Part shown: piece after piece, positions 34,184 through 42,934 of the stretch | Layout of the letters: every line of letters begins with the position of its first letter | How positions within the stretch are numbered: position 1 is the first letter of the stretch | Source of the DNA: Teichococcus aestuarii | Lineage (GTDB): Bacteria; Pseudomonadota; Alphaproteobacteria; Acetobacterales; Acetobacteraceae | DNA: 64,000 nt | Assembly (NCBI RefSeq): GCF_003116135.1 | Contig: NZ_PDOA01000007.1 | Location: 1 to 64,000, forward strand | Direction of reading: 5' to 3' | Notes under the pieces: model-generated | The model's input: only the letters and a program-made list of their open reading frames with translations | Told to the model about the DNA's origin: nothing | Databases searched by the model: none | Translations under genes and position numbers: made by a program

Positions 34184-35847
34184 GCATCGCCAACCGTATC
34201 CTTCTGGGCTTCACCGCCATCACGCTGCTGCTGGTCGGCCTGGGTCTCTACAGCCTGAACCAGATCAGCGTGGTCACCCGTGCCTCCGAGGTCACGGTCA
34301 CCCGCGACATGGCCATGCTGCGCAAGCTGATCGACCTGCAGGATGCCGAGCACGACCTGCAGGACGCCCGCAGCCGGGCCGTCTCGCGCTTCCTGCTGCG
34401 CAGCCTGGGCCGGGAGACGGCAGCCGAGGACCCGGCCCCGCTGGTGCCGCGCTATGTCACCGAGGCAGAGCGCCTGCTGAACGAGATCCAGGCCCAGGCC
34501 AGCCAGAACCTGGCCAACGCCGCCTCCACGGAGCGGCAGGCCGGCTGGCAGCAGATCTCCCAGATCGTCACCCAGGCGGCGCTGCCGCTGCGGCAGATCC
34601 GCGAGCGCAGCCAGGAGCAGCTGCAATCCATCCAGGCCGGCAACCTGGACGCGGTGCAGGGCCTGGGCGCCGCCCTGCTGCCCGCGCGGCAGGAATTCTA
34701 CCGCCTCACCGGCCAACTGCAGGAGGCGCTGAACGAGGTGATTGGCAGCGGCCAGCGGCGCAGCAACGAGATCTATCTCGAGAGCCGCTTCTCGGTGATC
34801 ATGGTCATGATCGGCGCGGTGCTGCTCGGCATCGCCATCACCGTGCTGATCCGCCGCTCCATCGTGCGGCCGCTCTCGGCCTTCATGAACTTCGTCGAGC
34901 GCGTCGGCCGGGGCGACCTCGGCGGCGACCTGGCCTCGACCGGGCATGACGAGCTGGGCCGCCTCGGCGGCACGCTCAACGCCATGGTGGAGGGCCTGCG
35001 CCAGCTCGCCGGCCAGAGCCGGGAGGCCACCGAGAACCTGAACGCCGCCGCCGCCGAGATCCGCGCCAGCACGCAGGAGCAGGCCGCCAGCGTCGAGGAG
35101 CAGCTCGCCGCCGTGCAGGAGACCGCCGCGACGGTCGACGAGATCACCCATTCCGGCGTGCAGATCGGCAAGCGGGCGCAGGAGGTCATCGCCTCCGCCC
35201 AGGCCACGGCGCAGACCTCCTCCGCCGGGCTGCGCGCGGTGGACGAGACGGTGCGCGCGATGGACGCCATCCGCGAGCAGGCCGAGGCGGTGGCCACCAA
35301 CATCGTCGCGCTCTCCGAGAAGACGCAGGCGATCGGCGAGATCATCGCCACGGTGAACGACATCTCCGAGCGCAGCCACCTGCTGGCACTGAACGCCGCC
35401 ATCGAGGCCGCCGCCGCCGGCGAGCAGGGGCGCAGCTTCGCCGTCGTCGCCGCCGAGATGAAGACGCTGGCCGACCAGGCGAAGGAGGCCACCAGCCAGG
35501 TGCGCTCGATCCTGGGCGACATCCAGCGCGGCATCAACGCCTCCGTCATGCTGACCGAGGAGGCGGTGAAGCGTGTTGCCACCGGGCGCGAGCGCACCGA
35601 CACGACGCAGAGCACCATCACCGAGATCACCGGCCGCATCCAGGAGAGCGTGCAGACCTTCCAGCAGATCGTCGCCTCGACCAACCAGCAGCAGCTCGGC
35701 ATCGAGCAGGTGATGAGCGCGCTGCAGAACATCCGCCAGGCCAGCCAGCAGACCGCGGCCGGCACGCGGCAGCTGGACACGGCGGCGGCGAACCTGTCGC
35801 AGCTGTCGCAGCAGCTCGTCGCCCTGGCCGACCGCTACCGGCTCTGA
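34180..35847 (+). CDS. Methyl-accepting chemotaxis protein
   Basis: A 555-aa receptor. TM1 is at about 8-28, a periplasmic helical domain of about 170 residues follows, TM2 is at about 205-225, a HAMP domain follows (about 226-280), and then a long cytoplasmic coiled coil. The signalling tip reads ISERSHLLALNAAIEAAAAG and EQGRSFAVVAAEMKTLADQA, the highly conserved hairpin. The protein starts with GTG overlapping the previous stop. The C-terminus (VALADRYRL) has no NWETF-type pentapeptide, so CheR and CheB must find it in another way. The four-helix-like sensor domain does not reveal its ligand; in Wsp systems the signal is surface contact. Confidence 0.92.
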   Translation: MSIANRILLGFTAITLLLVGLGLYSLNQISVVTRASEVTVTRDMAMLRKLIDLQDAEHDLQDARSRAVSRFLLRSLGRETAAEDPAPLVPRYVTEAERLLNEIQAQASQNLANAASTERQAGWQQISQIVTQAALPLRQIRERSQEQLQSIQAGNLDAVQGLGAALLPARQEFYRLTGQLQEALNEVIGSGQRRSNEIYLESRFSVIMVMIGAVLLGIAITVLIRRSIVRPLSAFMNFVERVGRGDLGGDLASTGHDELGRLGGTLNAMVEGLRQLAGQSREATENLNAAAAEIRASTQEQAASVEEQLAAVQETAATVDEITHSGVQIGKRAQEVIASAQATAQTSSAGLRAVDETVRAMDAIREQAEAVATNIVALSEKTQAIGEIIATVNDISERSHLLALNAAIEAAAAGEQGRSFAVVAAEMKTLADQAKEATSQVRSILGDIQRGINASVMLTEEAVKRVATGRERTDTTQSTITEITGRIQESVQTFQQIVASTNQQQLGIEQVMSALQNIRQASQQTAAGTRQLDTAAANLSQLSQQLVALADRYRL

Positions 35848-35916
35848 GCGGGGGGCTGGCCATGCGTCTGCCATCGGCGGGTGAGCGGCGGGGCAGGGCG
35901 GGCCATCGGCCGTCCG

Positions 35917-35934
35917 CGCCCCGCCTGCGGGGCG
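35917..35934 (+). promoter_or_regulatory. Hairpin just before cheA start
   Basis: CGCCCCG and CGGGGCG arms (with a four-base loop) form a compact G+C-rich hairpin ending eight bases before the cheA ATG. It contains the GGGGCGG purine tract that is the best candidate for the ribosome site, so it could lower or regulate cheA translation. It lies in the only sizeable gap (94 bp) of the operon. Confidence 0.4.
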
Positions 35935-35941
35935 GTGCCGC

Positions 35942-38227
35942 ATGAACGATCTGCGCCAGGAGCTGCTGGCCGCCTTCGCCATCGAGCATCAGGAGCACCT
36001 GCAGGCGATCCGCGCCGCCCTGGCCGAGGCCGAGGCCGGCCGGCCCTTCGATCTGCGCGACATCTTCCGCCGCGCCCACAGCCTCAAGGGCGCCGCCCGC
36101 GCGGTCGACCTGCCGGCGGTGGAGGAGCTGTCGCACCGGCTGGAAGCCGTGTTCATGCGGGTGGGGGAGGGGGCGCTGTCGCTGGGCCCGGCCAGCATCG
36201 GCACGGTGCAGCTTGGTCTGGACGCCATCGAGGGCTATGTGGCGGCGCTGGGGAGCGACCCGGACCCGGCCCTGCCCATCGCCGCGCTGGAGGCGCTCGA
36301 CGGCCTGCTCGGCGGCTCGCGCCCGCTGGCACAAGCTGCCGGCGCTTCTCCCGCTGCGGCCCTTCCCGCCACGCCGCCGCCGGCCGCGGCGCCCGCTGCC
36401 ACCGCACCGCAGGCGGCCGAGGCTGCTCCGCCCGCCCCTCCGGCGGCAGCCGAGCCGGCCGGCGGCGGGGTGGAGTACCTTCGTGTCCGGGCGGAGCAGC
36501 TGGAGGAGCTTGCCGGCGCGGTGCATGCCCTGTCCGACACCCTGTCGCGGCAGGCGGAGGTCGATGCCGTCCTGCGCGCCCTGGAGGCCGACATGCGTGG
36601 CCTGCGCCGGGAATGGGACCGGCTGGGCCGTGGCATGGCCCAGGCCCCCCGGGGGGAGGGCAGCGCGACGCGGCTGCAGGATTTCAGCCATGGCCTGTTG
36701 GCGATGTTCCGCCAGCTCGGCCATCTGGCGCGGCAGCAGCGCGCGGTCGCCTGGGCCACCGATGCCGCCGCGGCGCAGCTCCGCGCGCGCGTGGAGCGCA
36801 TCGCCCTCGTGCCGGCCGAGGCGGTGCTCGGCTCGCTGGCCCGCATGACGCGCGACCTGGTGCGCGAAGCCGGCGGCAACGCCGCGGTGCGGATGGAAGG
36901 GCTGGAGCTGGAGGCCGACCGCCGCGTGCTGCAGACGCTGAAGGACCCGGTGACGCACCTGCTGCGCAACGCCGTGAGCCACGGGCTCGAGAGTGCTGCG
37001 GAGCGCGTCCGCCAGGGCAAGCCGCCGCAGGCCGAGATCGGGCTGCGGCTGGTGGCGCGGGGCGGGCTGCTGTCGCTGACCGTGTTCGACGACGGGCGCG
37101 GCCCTGACCTGGCGCGGATCGAGGCCGAGGCGGTGCGGCGCGGCCTGCTGCCGCCGCGCCCCGCCGATACCCCCCCGCCGCCCGGCGAGCACCTGCTCTC
37201 CCTGGTGTTCGAGCCCGGCTTCTCCACCACCGAGACGGCCGACCGCCTCTCCGGCCGCGGCATCGGCATGTCGGTGGTGGCCGAGGCGGCGCGGCGGCTG
37301 CGCGGCACCGCGGCGCTGCGCCAGCGCCGCCCCTGGGGGGCGGAGGTGGAGATCGTGGTGCCCTTCTCCGCCGCCCGGCAGCCGCTGCTGCTGGTGGAGG
37401 TGGGGGGCGAGGCCTATGGCCTGCCCACCCGCGGCGTGGAGCGGCTGCTGCGCCTGCCTGCCGCCGCTATCGAAAGTGTCGAGGCACAGCCGGTGACGCG
37501 CATCGAAATCGAGGGACGCGACGTTATTGCCCCCGTGATTGCTCTGCCGACCCTTCTCGGCCGGCCTGCCTCCGCGATTCCCGTGGAGGCCGGGCATGTC
37601 AGCCTTGTGCTCCTGCGCAGCGGCGAGCGCCGCTGCGCGCTGGCGGTCGACATGCTGAGCGATGTCCGCACCCTGACGGTGGAGGCGCTCGATGCCCCGG
37701 CGTCCGAGGTGGATCTGGTGGCCGGGGTGGCGATGCAGGAGGGGGAGCGCTTGGCCCTGGTGCTGAGCCCGGAAGGGCTGGTGAGCCGCTGGCTGCGCGA
37801 CGAGGGCCGCCTGGCCTCGGCCGGGCTGGGCCTGGTACCGGCGCCGCAGCTACGGGCCGCGGCGACGATCCTGGTGGTGGACGATTCGATCACCACCCGG
37901 ACGCTGGAGAAGAGCATCCTGGAAGCGCAGGGCTTCCGCGTGCTGCTCAGCGTCGACGGGCTGGATGCGCTGAACCTGCTGCGCAGCGGCGAGGTGGCCG
38001 TCGATCTGGTGGTGGCGGATGTGGAGATGCCCCGGCTGGACGGCTTTGGCCTGCTGCAGGCCATGAAGAACGATCCGCGCCTGGCGCCGGTGCCGGTGAT
38101 CCTGATGACCTCCCGCGCCAGCGCGGAGGATGTGCGGCGCGGCCTCGACCTCGGCGCCGGCGCCTACATCACCAAGCAGAAGTTCGACCAGCGTGAATTG
38201 CTGGCGACGATCAGCCAGATGCTCTGA
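35942..38227 (+). CDS. cheA: Hybrid CheA kinase with C-terminal receiver (WspE-like)
   Basis: A 761-aa protein. The HPt domain (1-110) carries the phosphorylated H46 in RRAHSLKGAARAV. An alanine/proline linker follows, then a dimerisation-like region (about 180-270). The ATPase domain has HLLRNAVSHGLESAAERVRQG, DDGRGPDLARI and GFSTTETADRLSGRGIGMSV. A CheW-like regulatory domain (about 480-620) precedes a receiver (about 640-760) with acceptor Asp in VVADVEMPRLDG. The P2 CheY-docking domain is absent. The fused receiver is typical of Wsp/Frz-type kinases, where it can act as phosphate sink or output. CheB follows two bases later. Confidence 0.93.
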   Translation: MNDLRQELLAAFAIEHQEHLQAIRAALAEAEAGRPFDLRDIFRRAHSLKGAARAVDLPAVEELSHRLEAVFMRVGEGALSLGPASIGTVQLGLDAIEGYVAALGSDPDPALPIAALEALDGLLGGSRPLAQAAGASPAAALPATPPPAAAPAATAPQAAEAAPPAPPAAAEPAGGGVEYLRVRAEQLEELAGAVHALSDTLSRQAEVDAVLRALEADMRGLRREWDRLGRGMAQAPRGEGSATRLQDFSHGLLAMFRQLGHLARQQRAVAWATDAAAAQLRARVERIALVPAEAVLGSLARMTRDLVREAGGNAAVRMEGLELEADRRVLQTLKDPVTHLLRNAVSHGLESAAERVRQGKPPQAEIGLRLVARGGLLSLTVFDDGRGPDLARIEAEAVRRGLLPPRPADTPPPPGEHLLSLVFEPGFSTTETADRLSGRGIGMSVVAEAARRLRGTAALRQRRPWGAEVEIVVPFSAARQPLLLVEVGGEAYGLPTRGVERLLRLPAAAIESVEAQPVTRIEIEGRDVIAPVIALPTLLGRPASAIPVEAGHVSLVLLRSGERRCALAVDMLSDVRTLTVEALDAPASEVDLVAGVAMQEGERLALVLSPEGLVSRWLRDEGRLASAGLGLVPAPQLRAAATILVVDDSITTRTLEKSILEAQGFRVLLSVDGLDALNLLRSGEVAVDLVVADVEMPRLDGFGLLQAMKNDPRLAPVPVILMTSRASAEDVRRGLDLGAGAYITKQKFDQRELLATISQML

Positions 38228-38229
38228 CC

Positions 38230-39288
38230 ATGTCCTCCCAGCCTGTGCGTGTCATGATCGTCGAGGATTCGCTGGTGGTGCGCCGGCTCCTCAACCACAT
38301 CATCTCGCGCGACCCGCGCCTGACCGTTGTCGCCGCCGTCGCCTCGGCCGAGGAGGCTCTGCAGGAGCTGCCGCGCGTCCGGCCCGACGTGATCTCCATG
38401 GATATCCGCCTGCCCGGCATGGACGGGCTGGAGGCGACGCGGCGGATCATGGCGGAGCAGCCCACCCCCATCGTCGTCATCGCCGACAGTGTGGAGGACA
38501 GCTCGCTGCGCATCTCGATGAACGCGCTGCGTGCCGGCGCGCTCTCGGTGGTGGAGAAGCCGGTCGGCATGGAGACCGGCGGGCATGAGCGGGTGTCGGA
38601 GACGATCTGCACGCAGCTCTACATCATGAGCGAGGTGCCGGTGATCCGGCGGCGGATGATGGCGGGCTTCCGCGCCGCCCCGCCCGCCGCGCCGCGGCCG
38701 GAGCCGGCGGCGCGGCAGCCGGCGGCGCTGCTCGGCATCGCCGCCTCCACCGGCGGCCCGCCGGCCCTGGCCCAGGTGCTGGGCGCGCTGAGCGCCGATT
38801 TCCCGCTGCCCGTGCTGCTGGTGCAGCACATGGGGGCCGCCTTCATGGAGGGCTTCGCCAAGTGGCTGGGCGGGGTGGTGCCGCTGCCGGTGGCCCTGGC
38901 GCGGGATGGCGAGACGCCGCGCCCGGGCCATGTCTACGTCGCGCCCGGCGACTGCCACCTGATGCTGGCGCCGCAGGGCTACCTGCGCGTGACGAAGGAC
39001 CGGCCGGTGGCCAGCCAGCGCCCGGCGGCGACGCTGCTGTTCCGTTCCATGGCCGAGACGCTGGGGCCGCGCGGCCTCGGCGTGCTGCTCACCGGCATGG
39101 GCGAGGATGGCGCGGTGGGGCTGGTGCAGATGCGCCAGGAGGGCGCCTTCACCATCACCGAGCATGAGAGCACGGCCGTGGTCTATGGCATGCCGGCGGC
39201 GGCGGTGCGGATGGGCGGCTCCAGCATCAGCCTGCCGCTGCCGCTGATCGGCCCCCGCCTGCAGCAGCTCGCCCGGGCATCGCTCTGA
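38230..39288 (+). CDS. cheB: CheB methylesterase response regulator (WspF-like)
   Basis: A 352-aa protein. The receiver (about 5-120) has acceptor Asp in ISMDIRLPGMDG. The methylesterase domain (about 160-350) has the catalytic Ser in IAASTGGPPAL, the His in VQHMGAAFMEGFAKWL and the Asp in LLTGMGEDGAVG. Activated CheB removes methyl groups from the receptor, countering CheR. In Wsp systems its loss locks the pathway on. The stop overlaps the start of the next gene by TGATG. Confidence 0.94.
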   Translation: MSSQPVRVMIVEDSLVVRRLLNHIISRDPRLTVVAAVASAEEALQELPRVRPDVISMDIRLPGMDGLEATRRIMAEQPTPIVVIADSVEDSSLRISMNALRAGALSVVEKPVGMETGGHERVSETICTQLYIMSEVPVIRRRMMAGFRAAPPAAPRPEPAARQPAALLGIAASTGGPPALAQVLGALSADFPLPVLLVQHMGAAFMEGFAKWLGGVVPLPVALARDGETPRPGHVYVAPGDCHLMLAPQGYLRVTKDRPVASQRPAATLLFRSMAETLGPRGLGVLLTGMGEDGAVGLVQMRQEGAFTITEHESTAVVYGMPAAAVRMGGSSISLPLPLIGPRLQQLARASL

Positions 39289-41024
39289 TGCCCGCCCAGC
39301 CCGTTCCTCCCGGCACGCCCATCCTGCTGGTCGAGGATTCCGAGACCCAGGCCCTGCAGATGCGCCGGCTGCTGGAAAGCCAGGGCTTCGCCGTGTGCCG
39401 CACCGCCACGGCGGAGCTGGCGCTGGAGGCGCTGAACGAGGCGCTGCCCGCCCTGGTGATCGCCGACTACCACCTGCCCGGCATGAATGGCGACGAGCTG
39501 GCCCGGCAGATCCGGCTGAACAGCCGCACCCGTGCCATTCCTGTGCTGATGCTGACCGAGGCGCGCGAGGGCGACCTGGAGCGCCAGGGCCTGGAAAGCG
39601 GCGCCGATGCCTATGTGCCGAAATCGGCCGACCAGGACCTGTTGCTGCTGCGCATCAAGGCGCTGCTGCGCCGCCGCGCCGTCGCCGGGCCGGCGGGGAG
39701 CGGGCAGGGCGTGGCGGCGTTCCGCCGGGCGCGGATGCTGCTGGTGGACGACAGCGTCACCTACCGCACCTACCTTGCCGGATTGCTGAGCCGCGACGGC
39801 TACATGGTGGAGGCCGTGGCCAATGCCGAGGCGGCGCTGGAGGCGGCGGCCGCGGCACCGCAGAGCTGGGATTGCGTGGTGCTGAACGCCTTCAGCAACA
39901 GCTTCGACGGCGTCACCCTCTGCGCCCGGCTGAACGCGCTGCGCGCCGCCGCCTCCGGCAATGCGGGGGACGGGGCGGGCTTCCAGATCGTCGCGCTCGG
40001 CAGCGACAACCCGGCCGAGCGCGAGACCCTGGCGCATGTCTTCGAGGCGGGGGCGGACGACCTGATCCCGGCCATGGCCGAGGCCAAGGTGATGAGCGTG
40101 CGCATCCGCGCCGCGCTGCGCCGGAAGCTGCTGCAGGACGAGGACCGGCGCAGCGCCGCCGAGCTGCGCGACCGCGAGCTGGCCATGGAGCGCGCCCAGG
40201 CCGAGGCCGCCGCCGCCCAGGCCAAGGCCGCCCTGGCCGAGGCGCTGGCCCGCGCCAATGGCGAGCTGGAGGATGCCAACCGCCAGCTGCGCGAGACCCA
40301 GACCAAGCTGGTGCAGGCCGCCAAGATGGCCTCGCTGGGCGAGCTGGTGGCCGGCATCGCGCACGAGATCAACAACCCGCTGGCCTTCATCATCGCGCAC
40401 CAGGGGACGGTGGACCGGCTGCTGGGGCAGATCCAGGCCGGGCTGGGCGAGGATTCGGCAGCGCATCCGCTGGTCGCCCGCTGCCGCGACCGCTCCCGCT
40501 CCATGGCGCTGGGGCTGGGGCGGATCCAGGACCTGGTGCTGAAGCTGCGCAAGTTCTCCCGCCAGGACGACGCCTTCCAGCGCGTCAACGTGCCGGATGC
40601 GCTGGACACGGTGCTGGCGCTGCTGGCGCACAAGCTCGGCGACCGCATCGCCGTGGAGCGCCATTACGGGGCGGTGCCGGAGCTGCGCTGCTCGCCCGCC
40701 CTGCTGAACCAGGTGGTGATGAACATTGTCAGCAACGCCGCCGATGCCATCCCCGAGCGTGGCCATATTCGCATCGCCACCTCGAACGACGAGAAGATGT
40801 ATCGTATAGCCGTGACCGACAGCGGCCCGGGTGTGCCGGACGCGCTGCGCGAGCGAATCTTCGAGCCCTTCTTCACCACCAAGCCGGTGGGGTCCGGCAC
40901 GGGGCTGGGGCTGGCCATCGCCTACAACGTCATCCAGGCGCATGATGGCAGCATCTCGGTCGAGAACGAACCGTCGGGCGGCGCGACCTTCACGGTCAGC
41001 GTGCCGATGAAAGCAGGGCGCTGA
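39288..41024 (+). CDS. Dual-receiver hybrid histidine kinase, second receiver degenerate
   Basis: A 578-aa soluble protein. The first receiver (about 10-130) has D60 in VIADYHLPGMNG and K112. A second receiver (about 147-280) keeps the acidic pair in LLVDDSVTY but carries N200 in VVLNAFSNSFDG where the acceptor Asp should be. A coiled coil (about 285-345) is followed by a kinase core with H359 in VAGIAHEINNPLAF, NIVSNAADAIPERG, and FEPFFTTKPVGSGTGLGLA. It is coupled to cheB by TGATG. It likely receives phosphate from CheA on receiver 1 and so alters its own kinase activity. It occupies the place where Wsp operons have the diguanylate cyclase WspR. Confidence 0.88.
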   Translation: MPAQPVPPGTPILLVEDSETQALQMRRLLESQGFAVCRTATAELALEALNEALPALVIADYHLPGMNGDELARQIRLNSRTRAIPVLMLTEAREGDLERQGLESGADAYVPKSADQDLLLLRIKALLRRRAVAGPAGSGQGVAAFRRARMLLVDDSVTYRTYLAGLLSRDGYMVEAVANAEAALEAAAAAPQSWDCVVLNAFSNSFDGVTLCARLNALRAAASGNAGDGAGFQIVALGSDNPAERETLAHVFEAGADDLIPAMAEAKVMSVRIRAALRRKLLQDEDRRSAAELRDRELAMERAQAEAAAAQAKAALAEALARANGELEDANRQLRETQTKLVQAAKMASLGELVAGIAHEINNPLAFIIAHQGTVDRLLGQIQAGLGEDSAAHPLVARCRDRSRSMALGLGRIQDLVLKLRKFSRQDDAFQRVNVPDALDTVLALLAHKLGDRIAVERHYGAVPELRCSPALLNQVVMNIVSNAADAIPERGHIRIATSNDEKMYRIAVTDSGPGVPDALRERIFEPFFTTKPVGSGTGLGLAIAYNVIQAHDGSISVENEPSGGATFTVSVPMKAGR

Positions 41025-41026
41025 GC

Positions 41027-42916
41027 GTGCAAGCGATGCATCTGGACACCCCCGCCACCCTGCTGCTTGTCGATGACGAGCCGGAGATCCTCGTCGCCCT
41101 GGCCGACCTGTTCGAGGACGAGTTCCGCGTGCTGACCGCCCCCTCCGGCCCGCATGGTCTGGAGATCCTGGCGGCGGAGCCGGATGTGCATGTCATCATC
41201 TCCGACCAGCGCATGCCGGAGATGACGGGCGACGCCTTTCTCGGGCGCGCGCGGCAGGTCAGCCAGGCCGAGGCGCTGCTGCTGACCGGCTATGCCGACC
41301 TCGAGGCGGTGATCAATGCGCTGAACCATGGCCGCATCGCCGGATACGCGCCGAAGCCGTGGGAGCCGGCGGCGCTGCTGAGCATGGTGCGCAACGCCGC
41401 CGAGCGCTTCCGCCTCGGCCGCAGCCTGGAGACGGAGCAGGCGCTGCTGCAGGGCCTGCTGGAATCCTCCGCCGACCCTCTCAGCTTCAAGGACGCGCAG
41501 GGCCGTTTCGTGCGCCTGAACGCGGCCAAGGCGGCCGCGCTCGCCCGCCCGCTGGAGGCATGCCTGCACCACGAGGAAGCGGCGATGCTGGACCGCCCCG
41601 CCGCCGCCGCGGCGCTGCGCCGGGCGGATGCGGAGGCGATGGCCCGGCGCCGCCCCGTGGAGGTGGTGGAGCAGCGGCAGGAAGCCGGCGCGCCGCCGCG
41701 CTGGGTGCGGATCAGCCGCATCCCGATCCTCGGCCGCGACGGGCAGCCGACGCACCTGGCCACGGTCGAGCACGACATGACCGAGCAGCGGGCCCTGGAG
41801 GAGCGGCTGCATCAGGCCGAGAAGATGCAGGCGCTCGGCACCATGGCCGGGGGCATCGCGCACGACTTCAACAACCTGCTGACCGCGATCCTGGGCAGCC
41901 TGGAGCTGCTGCTGCACAGCGGCATGGCGCAGCCGCGGCAGGAGAGGCTGGTGAAGAACGCCATCCTGGCGGCCGAGCGCGGCTCCACCCTGACGCAGCG
42001 CCTGCTGAGCTTCAGCCGCAAGCGCGACCTGCAGCTGCGCGCCTCGGACGTGAACCGGCTGGTGACCGATGTGGAGGACCTGCTGCTGCGCAGCCTGGGC
42101 GATGCCATCACCCTGCACCGGCAGCTCGCCGATGCGCTGTGGCCCGCCATGGTGGACCCCGAGCAGTTCGGCCTGGCTCTGCTCAACCTCTGCATCAACA
42201 GCCGCGACGCCATGCCGGAGGGCGGCAGCATCACGCTCCGCACCCGCAACGTATCGGTGGGGGAGGAGGAGGTCGGCGACCTCGCCGGCGGCGACTATGT
42301 CGCCATCGCCGTCTCCGACACCGGCAGCGGCATGCCGCCGGAGGTGATGGCGCAGGCCTTCGAGCCGTTCTTCACCACCAAGGAAGTGGGGAAGGGGACG
42401 GGGCTCGGCCTCTCGATGGTCTATGGGCTGACGCGCCAGTCCGGCGGCACCACCGTCATCACCAGCGTGCCGGGCGAGGGCACCACGGTGGAGCTGTTCC
42501 TGCCGCGGGCGCTGCGGCCGGCCGAGGCGCAGGCCAGCCAGGACGGCGTGCCGCAACCCGCCGCGCACCCCGTGACGGTGCTGGTGGTGGATGACGACCC
42601 GGCGGTGCGCCGCGTCACCGCCACCTTCCTCGCCGATCTCGGCCACCGGGTGGTGGAGGTGCCGGATGGCGAGGCCGCCCTGCGCAGCCTGCGCGACAAC
42701 CCTGGCATCGGGCTGATGGTCTCCGACCTGGTGATGCCGCGCATGAGCGGGGTGGAGCTGACCCGGAATGCCCGCAGCCTGCGCCCCGCCCTGCCGATCC
42801 TGCTGCTGACCGGCTATGCCGACCCCGCCCGCGTGCCCGAGGGCTACCCCGTGCTGCGCAAGCCCTTCCGCCGTGCCGACCTGGCGCATTGCGTGGCCGA
42901 GCTGCTGCAGGGCTGA
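41027..42916 (+). CDS. REC-PAS-histidine kinase-REC hybrid protein
   Basis: A 629-aa soluble protein. The N-terminal receiver has D60 in IISDQRMPEMTGD and K110 in YAPKPWEP. A PAS domain (about 135-255) ends in VEHDMTEQRALEE. The kinase core has H279 in MAGGIAHDFNNLL, INSRDAMPEGG and FEPFFTTKEVGKGTGLGLS. A C-terminal receiver (about 515-628) has its acceptor in MVSDLVMPRMSG. The GTG at 41027 is used here; ATG 41036 is a possible start. It is the last gene of the chemosensory operon, two bases after the preceding gene. With receivers at both ends it can be both target and source of a phosphorelay. No DNA-binding or GGDEF domain is present. Confidence 0.88.
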   Translation: MQAMHLDTPATLLLVDDEPEILVALADLFEDEFRVLTAPSGPHGLEILAAEPDVHVIISDQRMPEMTGDAFLGRARQVSQAEALLLTGYADLEAVINALNHGRIAGYAPKPWEPAALLSMVRNAAERFRLGRSLETEQALLQGLLESSADPLSFKDAQGRFVRLNAAKAAALARPLEACLHHEEAAMLDRPAAAAALRRADAEAMARRRPVEVVEQRQEAGAPPRWVRISRIPILGRDGQPTHLATVEHDMTEQRALEERLHQAEKMQALGTMAGGIAHDFNNLLTAILGSLELLLHSGMAQPRQERLVKNAILAAERGSTLTQRLLSFSRKRDLQLRASDVNRLVTDVEDLLLRSLGDAITLHRQLADALWPAMVDPEQFGLALLNLCINSRDAMPEGGSITLRTRNVSVGEEEVGDLAGGDYVAIAVSDTGSGMPPEVMAQAFEPFFTTKEVGKGTGLGLSMVYGLTRQSGGTTVITSVPGEGTTVELFLPRALRPAEAQASQDGVPQPAAHPVTVLVVDDDPAVRRVTATFLADLGHRVVEVPDGEAALRSLRDNPGIGLMVSDLVMPRMSGVELTRNARSLRPALPILLLTGYADPARVPEGYPVLRKPFRRADLAHCVAELLQG

Positions 42917-42934
42917 GCCGGCGGGGGAGCACCC

